Below are positions 16,455 through 25,785 of a stretch of DNA of 44,644 nucleotides, one piece after another. The stretch lies in contig PKVZ01000256.1 in assembly GCA_003131635.1 (NCBI GenBank), forward strand, positions 1 to 44,644, read 5' to 3'. The notes under the pieces were generated by a model, which was not told the DNA's origin, searched no databases, and saw only the letters and a list, made by a program, of their open reading frames with translations. This stretch comes from Acidobacteriaceae bacterium. Lineage in GTDB: Bacteria > Acidobacteriota > Terriglobia > Terriglobales > Acidobacteriaceae. How positions within the stretch are numbered: the first letter of the stretch is position 1; each line of letters starts with the position of its first letter. Both the position numbers and the translations under genes were made by a program.

Positions 16455-17726
16455 ATGATTTCGGCGACGCATCTTCTGCTATCGCTCATCGTTGGCATCA
16501 GCATCCTGCTGATGCTCATCCGTCCGCGCAACATTCCGGAAGGTTACTGGATTGGCGGTGGCGTCCTCTTATTGCTCCTGCTCCGGTTGGTGTCCTGGCA
16601 TCTCGCCGCGCGCGCCGCCTTGAAGGCACTGGATGTCTGCCTTTTCCTTATCGGGATGATGTTGCTATCGGAACTTGCTCGCAAGCACGGGGTCTTCGAT
16701 TGGCTTTCGTCGGTCGCCGTGCGGCGTGCCAATGGCTCCTGCTCACGGCTTTTCGCGCTGGTCTATGCCGCGGGAACATTCGTGACCATCTTCATGTCAA
16801 ATGACGCGACGGCCGTGGTTCTAACGCCCGCTATCCTGACCGCCGTGCGCAAGGCCAAGGTCGACCCTCTGCCCTACCTCTTCGTTTGCGCTTTTATCGC
16901 AAACGCGGCATCGTTTCTTCTGCCAATTTCAAACCCCGCAAATCTGGTTGTCTTTCACGGCCAGATGCCGCCCTTGGGGCGATGGATGCAGTCGTTCGGC
17001 GTTCCATGTCTGATCTCCATCGCCACTACGTTCATCGTGATGCGCTGGCTTTTTCGGAATGAATTATCTGACCGCATCGAATTTCAAGTCGAAGCTGCAC
17101 CGCTAAGGAGCGATGGCAAGCTGGTGCTGGCGGGATTGGCAGTGACGGTAATCGTACTGTTAGCGGCATCCTCGCTGGGCATGGATTTGGGCTTGCCAAC
17201 CTGCCTGGTTGCTCTCGTAATTACAGCCGCGGTGTCGATCAAGGCACGCAGCAATCCATGGGGGTTGGCTCGCGAGATCAGTTGGTCAACCTTGGCTCTC
17301 GTCGCCGGCCTTTTTGTAATGGTGGAGGCGATGGAGAGTATCGGCGCAATGCACCGGACGCAAGAGTGGTTCGCCCAGGCCCAAGAACTCGGGCCCAGTG
17401 CGGGTACGTTCATAACAGGATTTGCCGTAGGCATAGCAAACAATCTAATCAATAATCTTCCTCTTGGACTGATTGCTGGGAGCACATTGCAGGCGGCGCA
17501 CGCTCGGGGTCTGCTCGCTGATGCCGTGCTCATAGGCGTCGACCTGGGGCCGAATCTCTCGATTACCGGCTCGCTCGCGACCATTTTATGGCTCATCGCG
17601 TTGCGCAAGGAGAAGGTCGATGTGAGTTTCTGGAGTTTTCTCAAGGTAGGCGCTGTGGCCATGCCCCTCGCGCTGTTGGCTTCGTTAGGTGGGGCAATTC
17701 TGATGCAAATCTGCTTTCGGAGCTAG
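16455..17726 (+). CDS. ArsB/NhaD-like anion permease
   Basis: A membrane protein of about 423 aa with 10-12 hydrophobic spans. The ion-transporter hairpins 'FMSNDATAVVLTPAIL' and 'LLPISNPANLVVF' match ArsB and related members of the superfamily, and a second repeat carries 'NNLINNLPLGLIAG'. An adjacent TTG at 16452 could also start it, but the ATG is better spaced from GGGAGA. No arsR, arsC or arsA is adjacent, so arsenite export is only one possibility; organic anions or Na+/H+ exchange cannot be excluded. Confidence 0.82.
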   Translation: MISATHLLLSLIVGISILLMLIRPRNIPEGYWIGGGVLLLLLLRLVSWHLAARAALKALDVCLFLIGMMLLSELARKHGVFDWLSSVAVRRANGSCSRLFALVYAAGTFVTIFMSNDATAVVLTPAILTAVRKAKVDPLPYLFVCAFIANAASFLLPISNPANLVVFHGQMPPLGRWMQSFGVPCLISIATTFIVMRWLFRNELSDRIEFQVEAAPLRSDGKLVLAGLAVTVIVLLAASSLGMDLGLPTCLVALVITAAVSIKARSNPWGLAREISWSTLALVAGLFVMVEAMESIGAMHRTQEWFAQAQELGPSAGTFITGFAVGIANNLINNLPLGLIAGSTLQAAHARGLLADAVLIGVDLGPNLSITGSLATILWLIALRKEKVDVSFWSFLKVGAVAMPLALLASLGGAILMQICFRS

Positions 17727-17878
17727 TAGGGCTTTCAATGCCAGCAGACAGTGCCGGCTCGCCCTGCATTGCTAGCCGAATCAGACCTCCTCAGACCAAG
17801 GAAAATTTCATTCCGTACCGGTTTCTTCTGGTGATAGGATACCGTCCTGCTTCAAGGTTTTGGATTTTGGAATTGAAC

Positions 17879-19069
17879 ATGACGAGATCCGCGCACACTG
17901 TGGCGTCACCCCGAGTGGTTTGCATTGAGGACTTCCGCCCGATCGCACGAGAGAGGGTGCCGAAATCTGTCTTCGATTACCTCGATGGCGGCGCCGAAGG
18001 TGAGGTCACGCTGCGGGAGAATTGCCGGATATTTAGTGATGTCACGTTTCGACCCAGACATGCGGTTGCAGTCGCAAACTGCAATTTGTGTACGCGAGTT
18101 CTGGGCTTCGACCTTTCTCTGCCGTTCCTGCTTGCGCCTGTCGGGTACAGCCGTCTCATGCATCCGGGCGGCGAAGTAGCGGCCGCACGAGCCGCTGGCA
18201 GGGCAGGCACTGGATATATTCTGTCGACGATCTCCGGGCACAAGTTGGAAAACGTGAGAGCTGCTTCCACGGGCCCAGTTTTTTATCAACTCTATCTAAT
18301 GGGCGGGCGTGGCGCGGCCGAGGCGGTTATCGAAAGAGCGCGCGTTGCCGGGTTCAACGCCCTGGTAGTAACGATTGATACTCCGGTATCTGGAATCCGC
18401 GAACGCGATTATCGCAATGGCATGAAGGAATTGATCAGCGGCGGACCATTCGAGAAAATCCCGTTTCTACCGCAAATACTTTCGCGTCCGGGCTGGCTCA
18501 TCAGCTACCTGCTGGATGGTGGTCTGCCTGGATTACCCAATGTAATCGTGCCGGGCAAGGGGGAGATGCCACTGGTCGATATCAACGCTGCTTTAGCGGA
18601 GTCCGCGGTAACTTGGACCGACCTGAGCTGGATCAGAGAAATCTGGAAGGGGCCGATCGTCGTCAAGGGCGTGCTGACAGCAGATGATGCGCGACGCTCG
18701 ATGGATGAAGGGGCCGCGGCGATTTCAGTTTCCAATCACGGCGGGCGGCAACTGGATGGAGTGCCCGCGTCTTTGCGGGCCTTGCCTGAAGTTGCGGAGG
18801 CGGTGCAAGGCCGCATTGAAGTACTGATGGACGGCGGCATTCGGCGCGGAACTGACATTGCCAAAGCTCTTTGCATGGGCGCGCGCGCCGTACTGTGCGG
18901 GCGCGCCTATGCTTACGGGTTAGCGGCCGCCGGTGAAGCTGGAGTCGACCGTGCGATCGATATCCTGCGGGTTGATCTGGAGCGCACGTTGCGATTGCTC
19001 GGCTGTCCCTCGGTTGCGGAATTGGATCGTTCTTACGTGAATGTGCCGAAGAGCTGGGAAGCAAGCTAG
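17879..19069 (+). CDS. FMN-dependent alpha-hydroxy-acid (L-lactate) dehydrogenase
   Basis: A 396-aa TIM-barrel flavoenzyme. Typical landmarks are 'SVFDYLDGGAEGEVTLREN', 'PFLLAPVGYSRLMHPGGE', the catalytic H287 in 'SVSNHGGRQLDG', and 'VLMDGGIRRGTDIAKALCMGARAVLCGR', which binds the FMN phosphate. The ATG at 17879 removes 97 residues of unrelated sequence that overlap the ArsB-like gene. It oxidises a 2-hydroxy acid to the 2-oxo acid. The lactate permease 84 bp downstream makes L-lactate the likely substrate (lldD-like), though glycolate or mandelate oxidases look alike. Confidence 0.9.
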   Translation: MTRSAHTVASPRVVCIEDFRPIARERVPKSVFDYLDGGAEGEVTLRENCRIFSDVTFRPRHAVAVANCNLCTRVLGFDLSLPFLLAPVGYSRLMHPGGEVAAARAAGRAGTGYILSTISGHKLENVRAASTGPVFYQLYLMGGRGAAEAVIERARVAGFNALVVTIDTPVSGIRERDYRNGMKELISGGPFEKIPFLPQILSRPGWLISYLLDGGLPGLPNVIVPGKGEMPLVDINAALAESAVTWTDLSWIREIWKGPIVVKGVLTADDARRSMDEGAAAISVSNHGGRQLDGVPASLRALPEVAEAVQGRIEVLMDGGIRRGTDIAKALCMGARAVLCGRAYAYGLAAAGEAGVDRAIDILRVDLERTLRLLGCPSVAELDRSYVNVPKSWEAS

Positions 19070-19152
19070 GTTGCGGTTTTGAAACAATTGCAGCGTTGCA
19101 TTTCGCGTGCCGATCTCTGCGGGCAGAAAATCTATTCGCCAGGAGGTTGTAA

Positions 19153-20922
19153 ATGCAGTGGACCCAGATCTACGACCCACTCGGCCATTGGTGGCTGTCC
19201 ACGCTGGTTGCGGCTCTTCCCATCATCGTTCTTTTCGGGCTGCTTGCGGGTCTTAAAGTAAGGCCGCACTGGTGTGCGATCGCGGGGGCATCGACCGCCG
19301 TGGCCGTCGCAATTATCTTCTTCAAAATGCCCCCCACGCTGGCAGCCCTCAGCTTTGGATATGGCGTGGCATTCGGAGTTTTGAAAATTGCATGGATCGT
19401 TCTAGCCGCGGTGTATCTCTACGACATCTCGGTGGAGACCGGCCAATTTGAAATCATGAAAGAGTCGGTGGCCGGAATTACGGCCGACCGGCGGCTGCAA
19501 GTGCTGTTGGTGGCCTTTTGTTTTGGAGCATTCATCGAGGGAGCGGCGGGCTTCGGCGCACCGGTGGCAATTGCCGGCGCATTCATGATCGGCCTTGGCT
19601 TCAAGCCGTTCCATGCCGCTGCACTAAATCTGATCGCCAATACCGCTCCGGTCGCGTGGGGCGCCATCGGCACACCGGTTCACGCCCTCGCGGCCGTAAC
19701 GGCTCTGCCGGAATCCGATCTCAACGCCATGATTGGACGCATCCTTCCTTTTACCGCCATCATTGTGCCTTTCTGGCTGGTGCGAACCATGGTCAATTGG
19801 AGGGATACCTTTGAAGTGTTTCCGGCCATCGCGGTTGTAGGGGTTTCGTTCGCACTTACGCAGTTCTTTTGGTCGAATTACGTCGACAGTAATCTGGTTG
19901 ACATCATGGGAGGCGTGGTCTCGCTGGCCGCTGTCCTGATTTTTCTCCGATTCTGGAAGCCGAAGAAGATTTGGAGATTCGATTATGATGACAAGCCGGC
20001 CGCTCCTCCTCCACCAGCGGCGCCGATCGCTGACGACATGGGCGGCGAATGGCCGGCGGAGAAGTTCGATGGACTTGTCAAAGTGCACACCTACACTGCC
20101 GGACAGGTCTTCAAGGCCTGGACGCCTTTCGCAATCCTCTCGCTATTTGTCTTGCTGTGGGGACTACCAAAGATAAAACTGGCCATGAACCAGGCCACCA
20201 CGCCGGCGTTCAAGGTGGTGCTGGCCAATGGCAAAGTGAGGCCGGGTCCGCCAGGCTGGGATGTGCCTTACTTACACAACGCGATTTCACGCGCGGCTCC
20301 CGTTGTTACCAAGCCAACGCCCGAAGCAGCGCGCTACGATTTCAACTGGCTCTCCGCCACCGGCACAGGATGCTTCTTTGCCGCAATTGTTTCCGGATTC
20401 CTGCTCGGGCTGGGCCCGCTGCAATTGATGAAAATCTTTTGGAGAACGCTGGTGCGGATGCGGCTTGCCATGATAGCCATCTCGTTCATGCTCGGTCTGG
20501 GCTATGTGACCCGCTACTCCGGCTTGGATGCCGTGCTGGGCCTGGCGTTTACGCGCACTGGGTGGTTGTATCCATTCTTCGGCACCTTCCTGGGATGGCT
20601 GGGAGTGGCGCTGACCGGCAGCGATACATCGTCTAATGCGCTGTTTGGAAGCCTGCAGCGAATCACTTCTCAACAGCTCGGCATCGATCCCATCCTGATG
20701 TGCGCGGCCAATAGTGCCGGAGGAGTGATGGGCAAAATGGTAGACGCACAATCGATCACGATTGCTACCGCGGCCACAGAACAGGTCGGGAATGAGGGCA
20801 TTATTTTCCGCTTTGTGGTATGGCACTCGGTGGCGCTCGGCTCCATCGTCGGAATCATCGTGCTGCTCTACGCTTATGTCTTCAAATGGGCCGTGCCGCA
20901 CGGGCTGACGTTCGTGAAATAA
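19153..20922 (+). CDS. lctP: L-lactate permease
   Basis: A 589-aa LctP-family symporter with about 13 membrane spans. Diagnostic segments are 'FGAFIEGAAGFGAPVAIAGAFMIGLGF', 'APVAWGAIGTPVHALA', 'LGWLGVALTGSDTSSNALFGSLQ' and 'NSAGGVMGKMVDAQSITIATAAT'. AGGAGG lies 7 bp before the ATG, the strongest ribosome site in the window. A proline-rich cytoplasmic loop occurs near residue 285. Together with the preceding flavoenzyme it forms a lactate uptake and oxidation pair. Confidence 0.95.
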   Translation: MQWTQIYDPLGHWWLSTLVAALPIIVLFGLLAGLKVRPHWCAIAGASTAVAVAIIFFKMPPTLAALSFGYGVAFGVLKIAWIVLAAVYLYDISVETGQFEIMKESVAGITADRRLQVLLVAFCFGAFIEGAAGFGAPVAIAGAFMIGLGFKPFHAAALNLIANTAPVAWGAIGTPVHALAAVTALPESDLNAMIGRILPFTAIIVPFWLVRTMVNWRDTFEVFPAIAVVGVSFALTQFFWSNYVDSNLVDIMGGVVSLAAVLIFLRFWKPKKIWRFDYDDKPAAPPPPAAPIADDMGGEWPAEKFDGLVKVHTYTAGQVFKAWTPFAILSLFVLLWGLPKIKLAMNQATTPAFKVVLANGKVRPGPPGWDVPYLHNAISRAAPVVTKPTPEAARYDFNWLSATGTGCFFAAIVSGFLLGLGPLQLMKIFWRTLVRMRLAMIAISFMLGLGYVTRYSGLDAVLGLAFTRTGWLYPFFGTFLGWLGVALTGSDTSSNALFGSLQRITSQQLGIDPILMCAANSAGGVMGKMVDAQSITIATAATEQVGNEGIIFRFVVWHSVALGSIVGIIVLLYAYVFKWAVPHGLTFVK

Positions 20923-21143
20923 CGATCAATCTTCCTTCGCTTGCGAAAAATTGGCGAATTTGTTCTCTGGAGCGGGACCAGAGTACGCGGAATTCTGCTC
21001 GTAAACCTGCGGTGCTATGACGTTCGTGACCTCGCCGGAAGATATGAAATTCCTTAGAATTGAAGTCGATTAGAAATCTCTACCGACCTCTTTTCAGTAC
21101 ACCGGTAGCTTAAGAAAACTTTGACTTCAACTAAGGAGACTAA

Positions 21144-21311
21144 ATGACGGCTACTGGTGCAGCTCCCGCTCTCGATCCAAAGGTAGAGACGAAACCGGAG
21201 GCCCCTGCAGAAACCTGCAAGGCGCAGCCCGCGACCCTGAAAGAGCACATTGGAGCTTTTCTTAGACACATTTTTGAAGGACGCGATGAATATCTTGGAT
21301 GGCGTCAGTAG
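21144..21311 (+). CDS. Small hypothetical protein (55 aa)
   Basis: A short gene with AAGGAG 5 bp before the ATG. The N-terminal half is Ala/Pro/Lys/Glu-rich and probably disordered. The C-terminal half 'TLKEHIGAFLRHIFEGRDEY' looks like an amphipathic helix ending in 'YLGWRQ'. No family is recognised. It stands alone between the lactate permease and the convergent cheB. The clean Shine-Dalgarno and composition argue for a real gene. Confidence 0.65.
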   Translation: MTATGAAPALDPKVETKPEAPAETCKAQPATLKEHIGAFLRHIFEGRDEYLGWRQ

Positions 21312-21405
21312 CACTCTGCAGCACTGATGCGAAAATGCGGCTTCATACGTCTACCGGAAACTTCTGGTGAACGTGGTACTGGCCCCCTCCGACCTTCCAT
21401 CTTGC

Positions 21406-22476
21406 CTATCTAGCTTGTAAGCTCAGGGCCGCGCGCGCAATCTGTTCCAAAGGCATAACTGCGTCCACGGCGCCGCGGGAGATCGCCTCCTTCGGCATTC
21501 CAAACACGACGCAGCTTGCTTCGTCCTGGGCAATGGTCGCGGCTCCTGCCTCCTTCATCTCGTACAGGCCCTCGGCGCCGTCGTCGCCCATGCCGGTCAT
21601 GATGACGCCAACCGCCTTCGCCCCAGCCGAGATGGCCACGGAGCGGAAAAGAACATCGACACTTGGCCGATGCCGCGAGACTAGTGGCCCATCGATAATC
21701 TGGACAATAAATTCTTCATCCCTGCGATTAATCAACATATGCCGGTTGCCTGGAGCAATCAGTGCCCGTCCATTTTGCAATCGGTCGGCGTCACGGGCTT
21801 CTGCGACTTCGATGGCACATTCCTTGTTCAAGCGTTCCGCAAACGCCCGGGTGAAGACTTCGGGCATGTGCTGCACAATCACGACGGGTGGGCAGTCGGT
21901 CGGTAAGGCCGCGAGAAACAGACGCAAGGCCTCCGTTCCACCGGTTGAAGCCCCCACCGCAATCAGCCCGGTGGGCGGCGCTGTACAGAGGGACTTGCTC
22001 TTGCGCGGCAGCACGGCATCGGCATTCACTCGAGGTACGGCTATCGGACGGGGCTTGATCTGCGCTTGCGACGCGCTCCAGACCGCATCCAAAAGGGTCA
22101 CGGCAGACTCATGGAGGAAGTCACGCACCCCAACCTTGGGCTTGGTGATCACCTCGACAGCTCCTTCTTCGAGCGCCCGGAACGCGAGTTCGGTGCCCCG
22201 CGTAGCCAGACCGGAGCAGACCACCACCGGTGTTGGCATTTCTTCCATGATTTTCCGGATGAAAGTCAGGCCGTCCATCCTGGGCATCTCCAGATCCGTG
22301 ATGACAACATCGGGACATTCCTTCTGCATTTTTCCCCATGCAATCAGCGGATCCGCCGCGGCCTTCACGTTGATCCGGCGGTCTGTGGCCAGAATGGCCT
22401 GCATCACCTGGCGGACCATGGCCGAGTCGTCCACCACTAGAACTTGCAGGCCATTTCCATTCAAAGGCGTCTTCAC
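21406..22476 (-). CDS. cheB: Chemotaxis glutamate methylesterase CheB
   Basis: A 356-aa protein with an N-terminal receiver (D16/D17 and phospho-site D61 in '[13 protein letters not shown]') and a C-terminal methylesterase with the catalytic triad S177 ('GASTGG'), H203 ('QHMP') and D299 ('TGMGDDGA'). It demethylates, and may deamidate, glutamates of the chemoreceptor when phosphorylated by CheA. Its start overlaps the cheR stop by 4 bp, and it is the last gene of the chemosensory operon. Confidence 0.97.
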   Translation of the reverse strand: MKTPLNGNGLQVLVVDDSAMVRQVMQAILATDRRINVKAAADPLIAWGKMQKECPDVVITDLEMPRMDGLTFIRKIMEEMPTPVVVCSGLATRGTELAFRALEEGAVEVITKPKVGVRDFLHESAVTLLDAVWSASQAQIKPRPIAVPRVNADAVLPRKSKSLCTAPPTGLIAVGASTGGTEALRLFLAALPTDCPPVVIVQHMPEVFTRAFAERLNKECAIEVAEARDADRLQNGRALIAPGNRHMLINRRDEEFIVQIIDGPLVSRHRPSVDVLFRSVAISAGAKAVGVIMTGMGDDGAEGLYEMKEAGAATIAQDEASCVVFGMPKEAISRGAVDAVMPLEQIARAALSLQAR

Positions 22477-23396
22477 AGGATTTCTTTGTCTCCTGTCCTG
22501 GTGTAGATGGTCGGCTCAAGGCTTTGCAGCTGGGAAGACATGCTGCTTAGGTTTTCTGCGTGGCCCACGAACAGAAGGCCGTTGACGATAAGATGATGCG
22601 AAAGACGGGCGAGCACTCTGGATTTTGAAGCAGCGTCAAAATAGATCAACACATTGCGGCAGAAAATGGCGTCGAATGGACTTTCAACGAGATTCATTTC
22701 CTGGTCGAGATTTAGCCTTTGAAAATCGATCATCTCCTGGATCTCCACTTTCACTTTCATCTCGCCGTCTCGCTCACCCATGCCGCGGAGCATGAAGCTG
22801 TGCAGCAGATCCGAGGGTAGCTCTGCCGCCTTCGCAATGGGATAAACTCCCTTGCGGGCCTTTTCCAGCACTCGGTTCGAGATGTCAGTAGCCAGAAGCC
22901 GCACGTCCCAGCCTTCCTGCGCCGGAAGATGCCGGGCCAGCAACATGGCCACTGTGTAGGGCTCTTCCCCGGACGAACATCCTGCGCTCCAGACCCGCAC
23001 TCTTTTGGGACGCAACCCCTGTTCCGCATCTCCCTGCCAATGGGGAAACACTCTCTGCACCATGAACTCGAACTGCCTGGGCTCGCGGAAGAATCGAGTT
23101 TCGTTGGTGGTGATCGCGTCGATCATCTGGGCGCGTTCCTCGTGCTGGTGCGGCTGTGCAACGCATTCGTAGTAACTTTCCAGTGAAGAAATTCCCAGGG
23201 TCCGAAGCCGGCGAAAGAGTCGTCCGCACAAAAGAGCTGTTTTTGAGTTGCCCAGCCAGATGCCGGTTTCGGAGTAGATGAGCTTCTGGAATTTATTGAA
23301 CAGCGCGGGGCTCACGAAGAGGTGGGGTAACTGATCAAGGCACGGGTCAAGCTGGCGGGACGTGCGAGGCTTGCCAGCAGCAGTTTCAGCGGACAC
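22473..23396 (-). CDS. cheR: Chemotaxis protein methyltransferase CheR
   Basis: A 307-aa SAM-dependent methyltransferase. An N-terminal helical CheR_N domain is followed by a catalytic Rossmann domain with '[19 protein letters not shown]' (SAM site), '[18 protein letters not shown]' and '[13 protein letters not shown]'. It starts with GTG at 23396, 3 bp after the cheW stop. It methylates receptor glutamates. The receptor of the same operon ends in a motif fitting the CheR-binding pentapeptide, so tethering is plausible. Confidence 0.96.
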   Translation of the reverse strand: MSAETAAGKPRTSRQLDPCLDQLPHLFVSPALFNKFQKLIYSETGIWLGNSKTALLCGRLFRRLRTLGISSLESYYECVAQPHQHEERAQMIDAITTNETRFFREPRQFEFMVQRVFPHWQGDAEQGLRPKRVRVWSAGCSSGEEPYTVAMLLARHLPAQEGWDVRLLATDISNRVLEKARKGVYPIAKAAELPSDLLHSFMLRGMGERDGEMKVKVEIQEMIDFQRLNLDQEMNLVESPFDAIFCRNVLIYFDAASKSRVLARLSHHLIVNGLLFVGHAENLSSMSSQLQSLEPTIYTRTGDKEIL

Positions 23397-23399
23397 AGC

Positions 23400-23990
23400 C
23401 TAGGCTCCAGCCTCGAAATGTGCTGCTTTTTGCTTCGCCGGTGCGTCCGCCCCTAGGTCAACGGCCGGAGCGTGCACAGACCCTTCGTCGGCAACCGACT
23501 CCGTGACCGCCAGCAATTCGTCAGTGGAGAGCACCTTGTCGATGTCAAGAATCAGACAGAACTTCTTGCCCAATGCGCCCATGCCGAGAAGATATTCCGT
23601 CTTCACTCGAGTACCGAAAGCCGGGGTCGCTTCTATTTCGTCCGCCGAAAGTTCAATTACTTGGCATACGGAATCGGCCAGAACACCCATGGTCAACTCC
23701 TCGCCCTGGAACATCACTTCCGTGATGATGACGCAAGAGAACTTTGAGATGCGGCTGGCGGGCAATCCGAACTTCACCGCCAGGTCGACCACCGGGACGA
23801 CCCGTCCTCGCAGGTTGGTTACACCGCGAATCCAGATCGGAGTGTTGGGCACGGTAGTGACAGCCTCGTACTCAATGATCTCCTTGACCTTCCCAATGCC
23901 GATCGCATATTCCTCGCCCGCAGTCAGAAAGGTAAGGTACTGCACGGTGCTCAGAGGAAGTTGATTCTTCCCTTGGTTCGGCGCTCCCAT
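23400..23990 (-). CDS. cheW: Chemotaxis coupling protein CheW
   Basis: A 196-aa protein with one CheW SH3-like domain ('YLTFLTAGEEYAIGIGKVKEI', 'PIWIRGVTNLRGRVVPVVDLAVKFG', 'LLGMGALGKKFCLILDIDKVL'). It bridges the receptor and CheA. A tail of about 30 residues, rich in Ala and Asp, extends beyond the usual domain end. It lies between mcp and cheR on the same strand. Confidence 0.95.
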   Translation of the reverse strand: MGAPNQGKNQLPLSTVQYLTFLTAGEEYAIGIGKVKEIIEYEAVTTVPNTPIWIRGVTNLRGRVVPVVDLAVKFGLPASRISKFSCVIITEVMFQGEELTMGVLADSVCQVIELSADEIEATPAFGTRVKTEYLLGMGALGKKFCLILDIDKVLSTDELLAVTESVADEGSVHAPAVDLGADAPAKQKAAHFEAGA

Positions 23991-24099
23991 ATAGTTTCAC
24001 TCCTCACATTTCTGCCGCTTGCATCGTCGCATCGGCCCAGCCTTCCGAGTGCGGCTAAGCTTGTGGTCGGCTGTCGGAACTGCGTTCCGTCTTCCGTCT

Positions 24100-25752
24100 T
24101 TAGAACGGAGCAAAGTTCGCTTCTTCGGCTGCCTTGCCGCTGACCGGCTGTTTGTGGCTATGCCGCGGGGAGTCGCTCCGGAACGCCGGTTTCAGCGGCA
24201 TAGTCACGCGTTGATTGCCGTCGCCGTTGCGATGGGCGTGCTGCTCGCCCGCCACCCGGAAGAAAGTCATCAATTGCTGCAGTTGCTCGGACTGCGCGGC
24301 CAGTTCTTCCGCGGTACTTGAAAGCTCTTCCGCCGATGACGCATTGCGCTGGGTGACCGTGTCGACTTGCGACATGGCCTGGTTGATCTGCGTCACTCCG
24401 CCGGATTGTTCGGTGGAAGCGGCGGCAACATCCTGCACCAGGTCGGCAGTCTTCTTGATGGACGGAACCAGGTCGGAAAGCAATTGGCCGGATCGTTCTG
24501 CTACGCTGACGCTCTTCCCCGCCAATCCGCCGATTTCCTGGGCCGCCAGCTGGCTTCGCTCGGCCAACTTTCGAACCTCGACCGCGACCACCGCAAATCC
24601 CCGCCCCTGGTCGCCTGCGCGAGCCGCTTCGATGGCGGCGTTGAGTGCAAGAAGGTTGGTCTGGTAAGCGATTTCTTCGATTACCGAAGTCTTGGCCGCG
24701 ATTTGCTTCATGGCTTCGACGGTCTCTTTAACGGCATTGCCACTCTCTTCCGCCGCGAGGGCTCCCTTGGTAGCAGCCTGCTCCACTTGCCGGCTGTTGT
24801 CGGCGTTTTGGCTGATGGATGCATTCATCTGCTCCAGGCTGGAGCTCATCTCCTCCACCGACGCAGCTTGTTCGCTGGTGCCCTGCGAGAGACTCTGCGA
24901 GGAGGAGGAGACCTGTTGCGCCGCGGAAGCTACTGCTGCCGATCCTTCGCGGACGTCTCTGATGATGCTCGATAGTCTGCTGCTCATTTCGTGCATGGCC
25001 TGCTGCAATTTACCGGTCTCGGAACAGTTTGTGACCAGGATTTCCTTGGTCAAGTCGCCGGCGGCGATCCGTTCCGCGTGCTCTACCGCTTGCTGGATGG
25101 GAACCGTGATGCTCTTCGTAATGCCGATTGCCACGAGCGGGGACACAATCAAAGTAACCACCAGGAGCAACAATGCAATTCTGCGTCCCACGGCATAGGA
25201 TTCCTGGCCGTCCTTGATACTCTGCTCCATGGCAGCGGTTTGGAAATCGATCAGCTTCTGCCATGAGGCGCGATACTTATCAAGTGCCGGAATCACCTCC
25301 GCGCTCAACACCGCCATCGCCTGATCCCTTTTCTTGTCAGCCAATAAACCCTTCGCTTTTTGCCGCGCCGAAATATAGGCGCCCCGATTTTGCGTGACGA
25401 CCTCAAACAGATCCCGCTCCTGGGAAGACGTGAGGCTCTTTTCGATTTCAGCGACCTGAGTGCTGATTTCGTGGCTGATCGCCTCGTTTTCCTGGTTCAG
25501 CTTTTTCTCTTCGTCGAGGTTGGTGACCTCGAATAATTGCAAAGTGATTCGCGCGTTGGTGATCGAGTTCTCTATCGTCTGGTGTGTCAGCTCGACCGTG
25601 TTATAACGCCTCTGCATCGAGGCCGACATGTTGGAATTCAGGCGGCCAAGCCAATTCAGTCCGAATGCTCCTGCCGCAATCACGCATAACAGAATGATGC
25701 CGAAGACAACCCCGAGCCGTGTGCCAATTTTCTGATCTTGCCAAGTCTTCAT
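24100..25752 (-). CDS. Methyl-accepting chemotaxis protein
   Basis: A 550-aa transmembrane receptor. TM1 (about 13-35) is followed by a four-helix-bundle sensor (about 36-188), TM2 (about 192-212), HAMP (about 213-266) and a signalling domain whose hairpin tip '[20 protein letters not shown]' lies near 359-378. The last residues are NFAPF, which fits the published CheR-tethering consensus x-[HFYW]-x-x-[HFYW] at the C-terminus. It is embedded in the che operon, and the ligand is unknown. Confidence 0.94.
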   Translation of the reverse strand: MKTWQDQKIGTRLGVVFGIILLCVIAAGAFGLNWLGRLNSNMSASMQRRYNTVELTHQTIENSITNARITLQLFEVTNLDEEKKLNQENEAISHEISTQVAEIEKSLTSSQERDLFEVVTQNRGAYISARQKAKGLLADKKRDQAMAVLSAEVIPALDKYRASWQKLIDFQTAAMEQSIKDGQESYAVGRRIALLLLVVTLIVSPLVAIGITKSITVPIQQAVEHAERIAAGDLTKEILVTNCSETGKLQQAMHEMSSRLSSIIRDVREGSAAVASAAQQVSSSSQSLSQGTSEQAASVEEMSSSLEQMNASISQNADNSRQVEQAATKGALAAEESGNAVKETVEAMKQIAAKTSVIEEIAYQTNLLALNAAIEAARAGDQGRGFAVVAVEVRKLAERSQLAAQEIGGLAGKSVSVAERSGQLLSDLVPSIKKTADLVQDVAAASTEQSGGVTQINQAMSQVDTVTQRNASSAEELSSTAEELAAQSEQLQQLMTFFRVAGEQHAHRNGDGNQRVTMPLKPAFRSDSPRHSHKQPVSGKAAEEANFAPF

Positions 25753-25785
25753 TGTGCTCCGCCTCTCTAAATGGCTTCTCTATAA

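Noticed and set aside
17588..17878. A 97-residue N-terminal extension of the alpha-hydroxy-acid oxidase
   Set aside because: It overlaps the ArsB-like gene, has no homology and the family begins right after the ATG at 17879.
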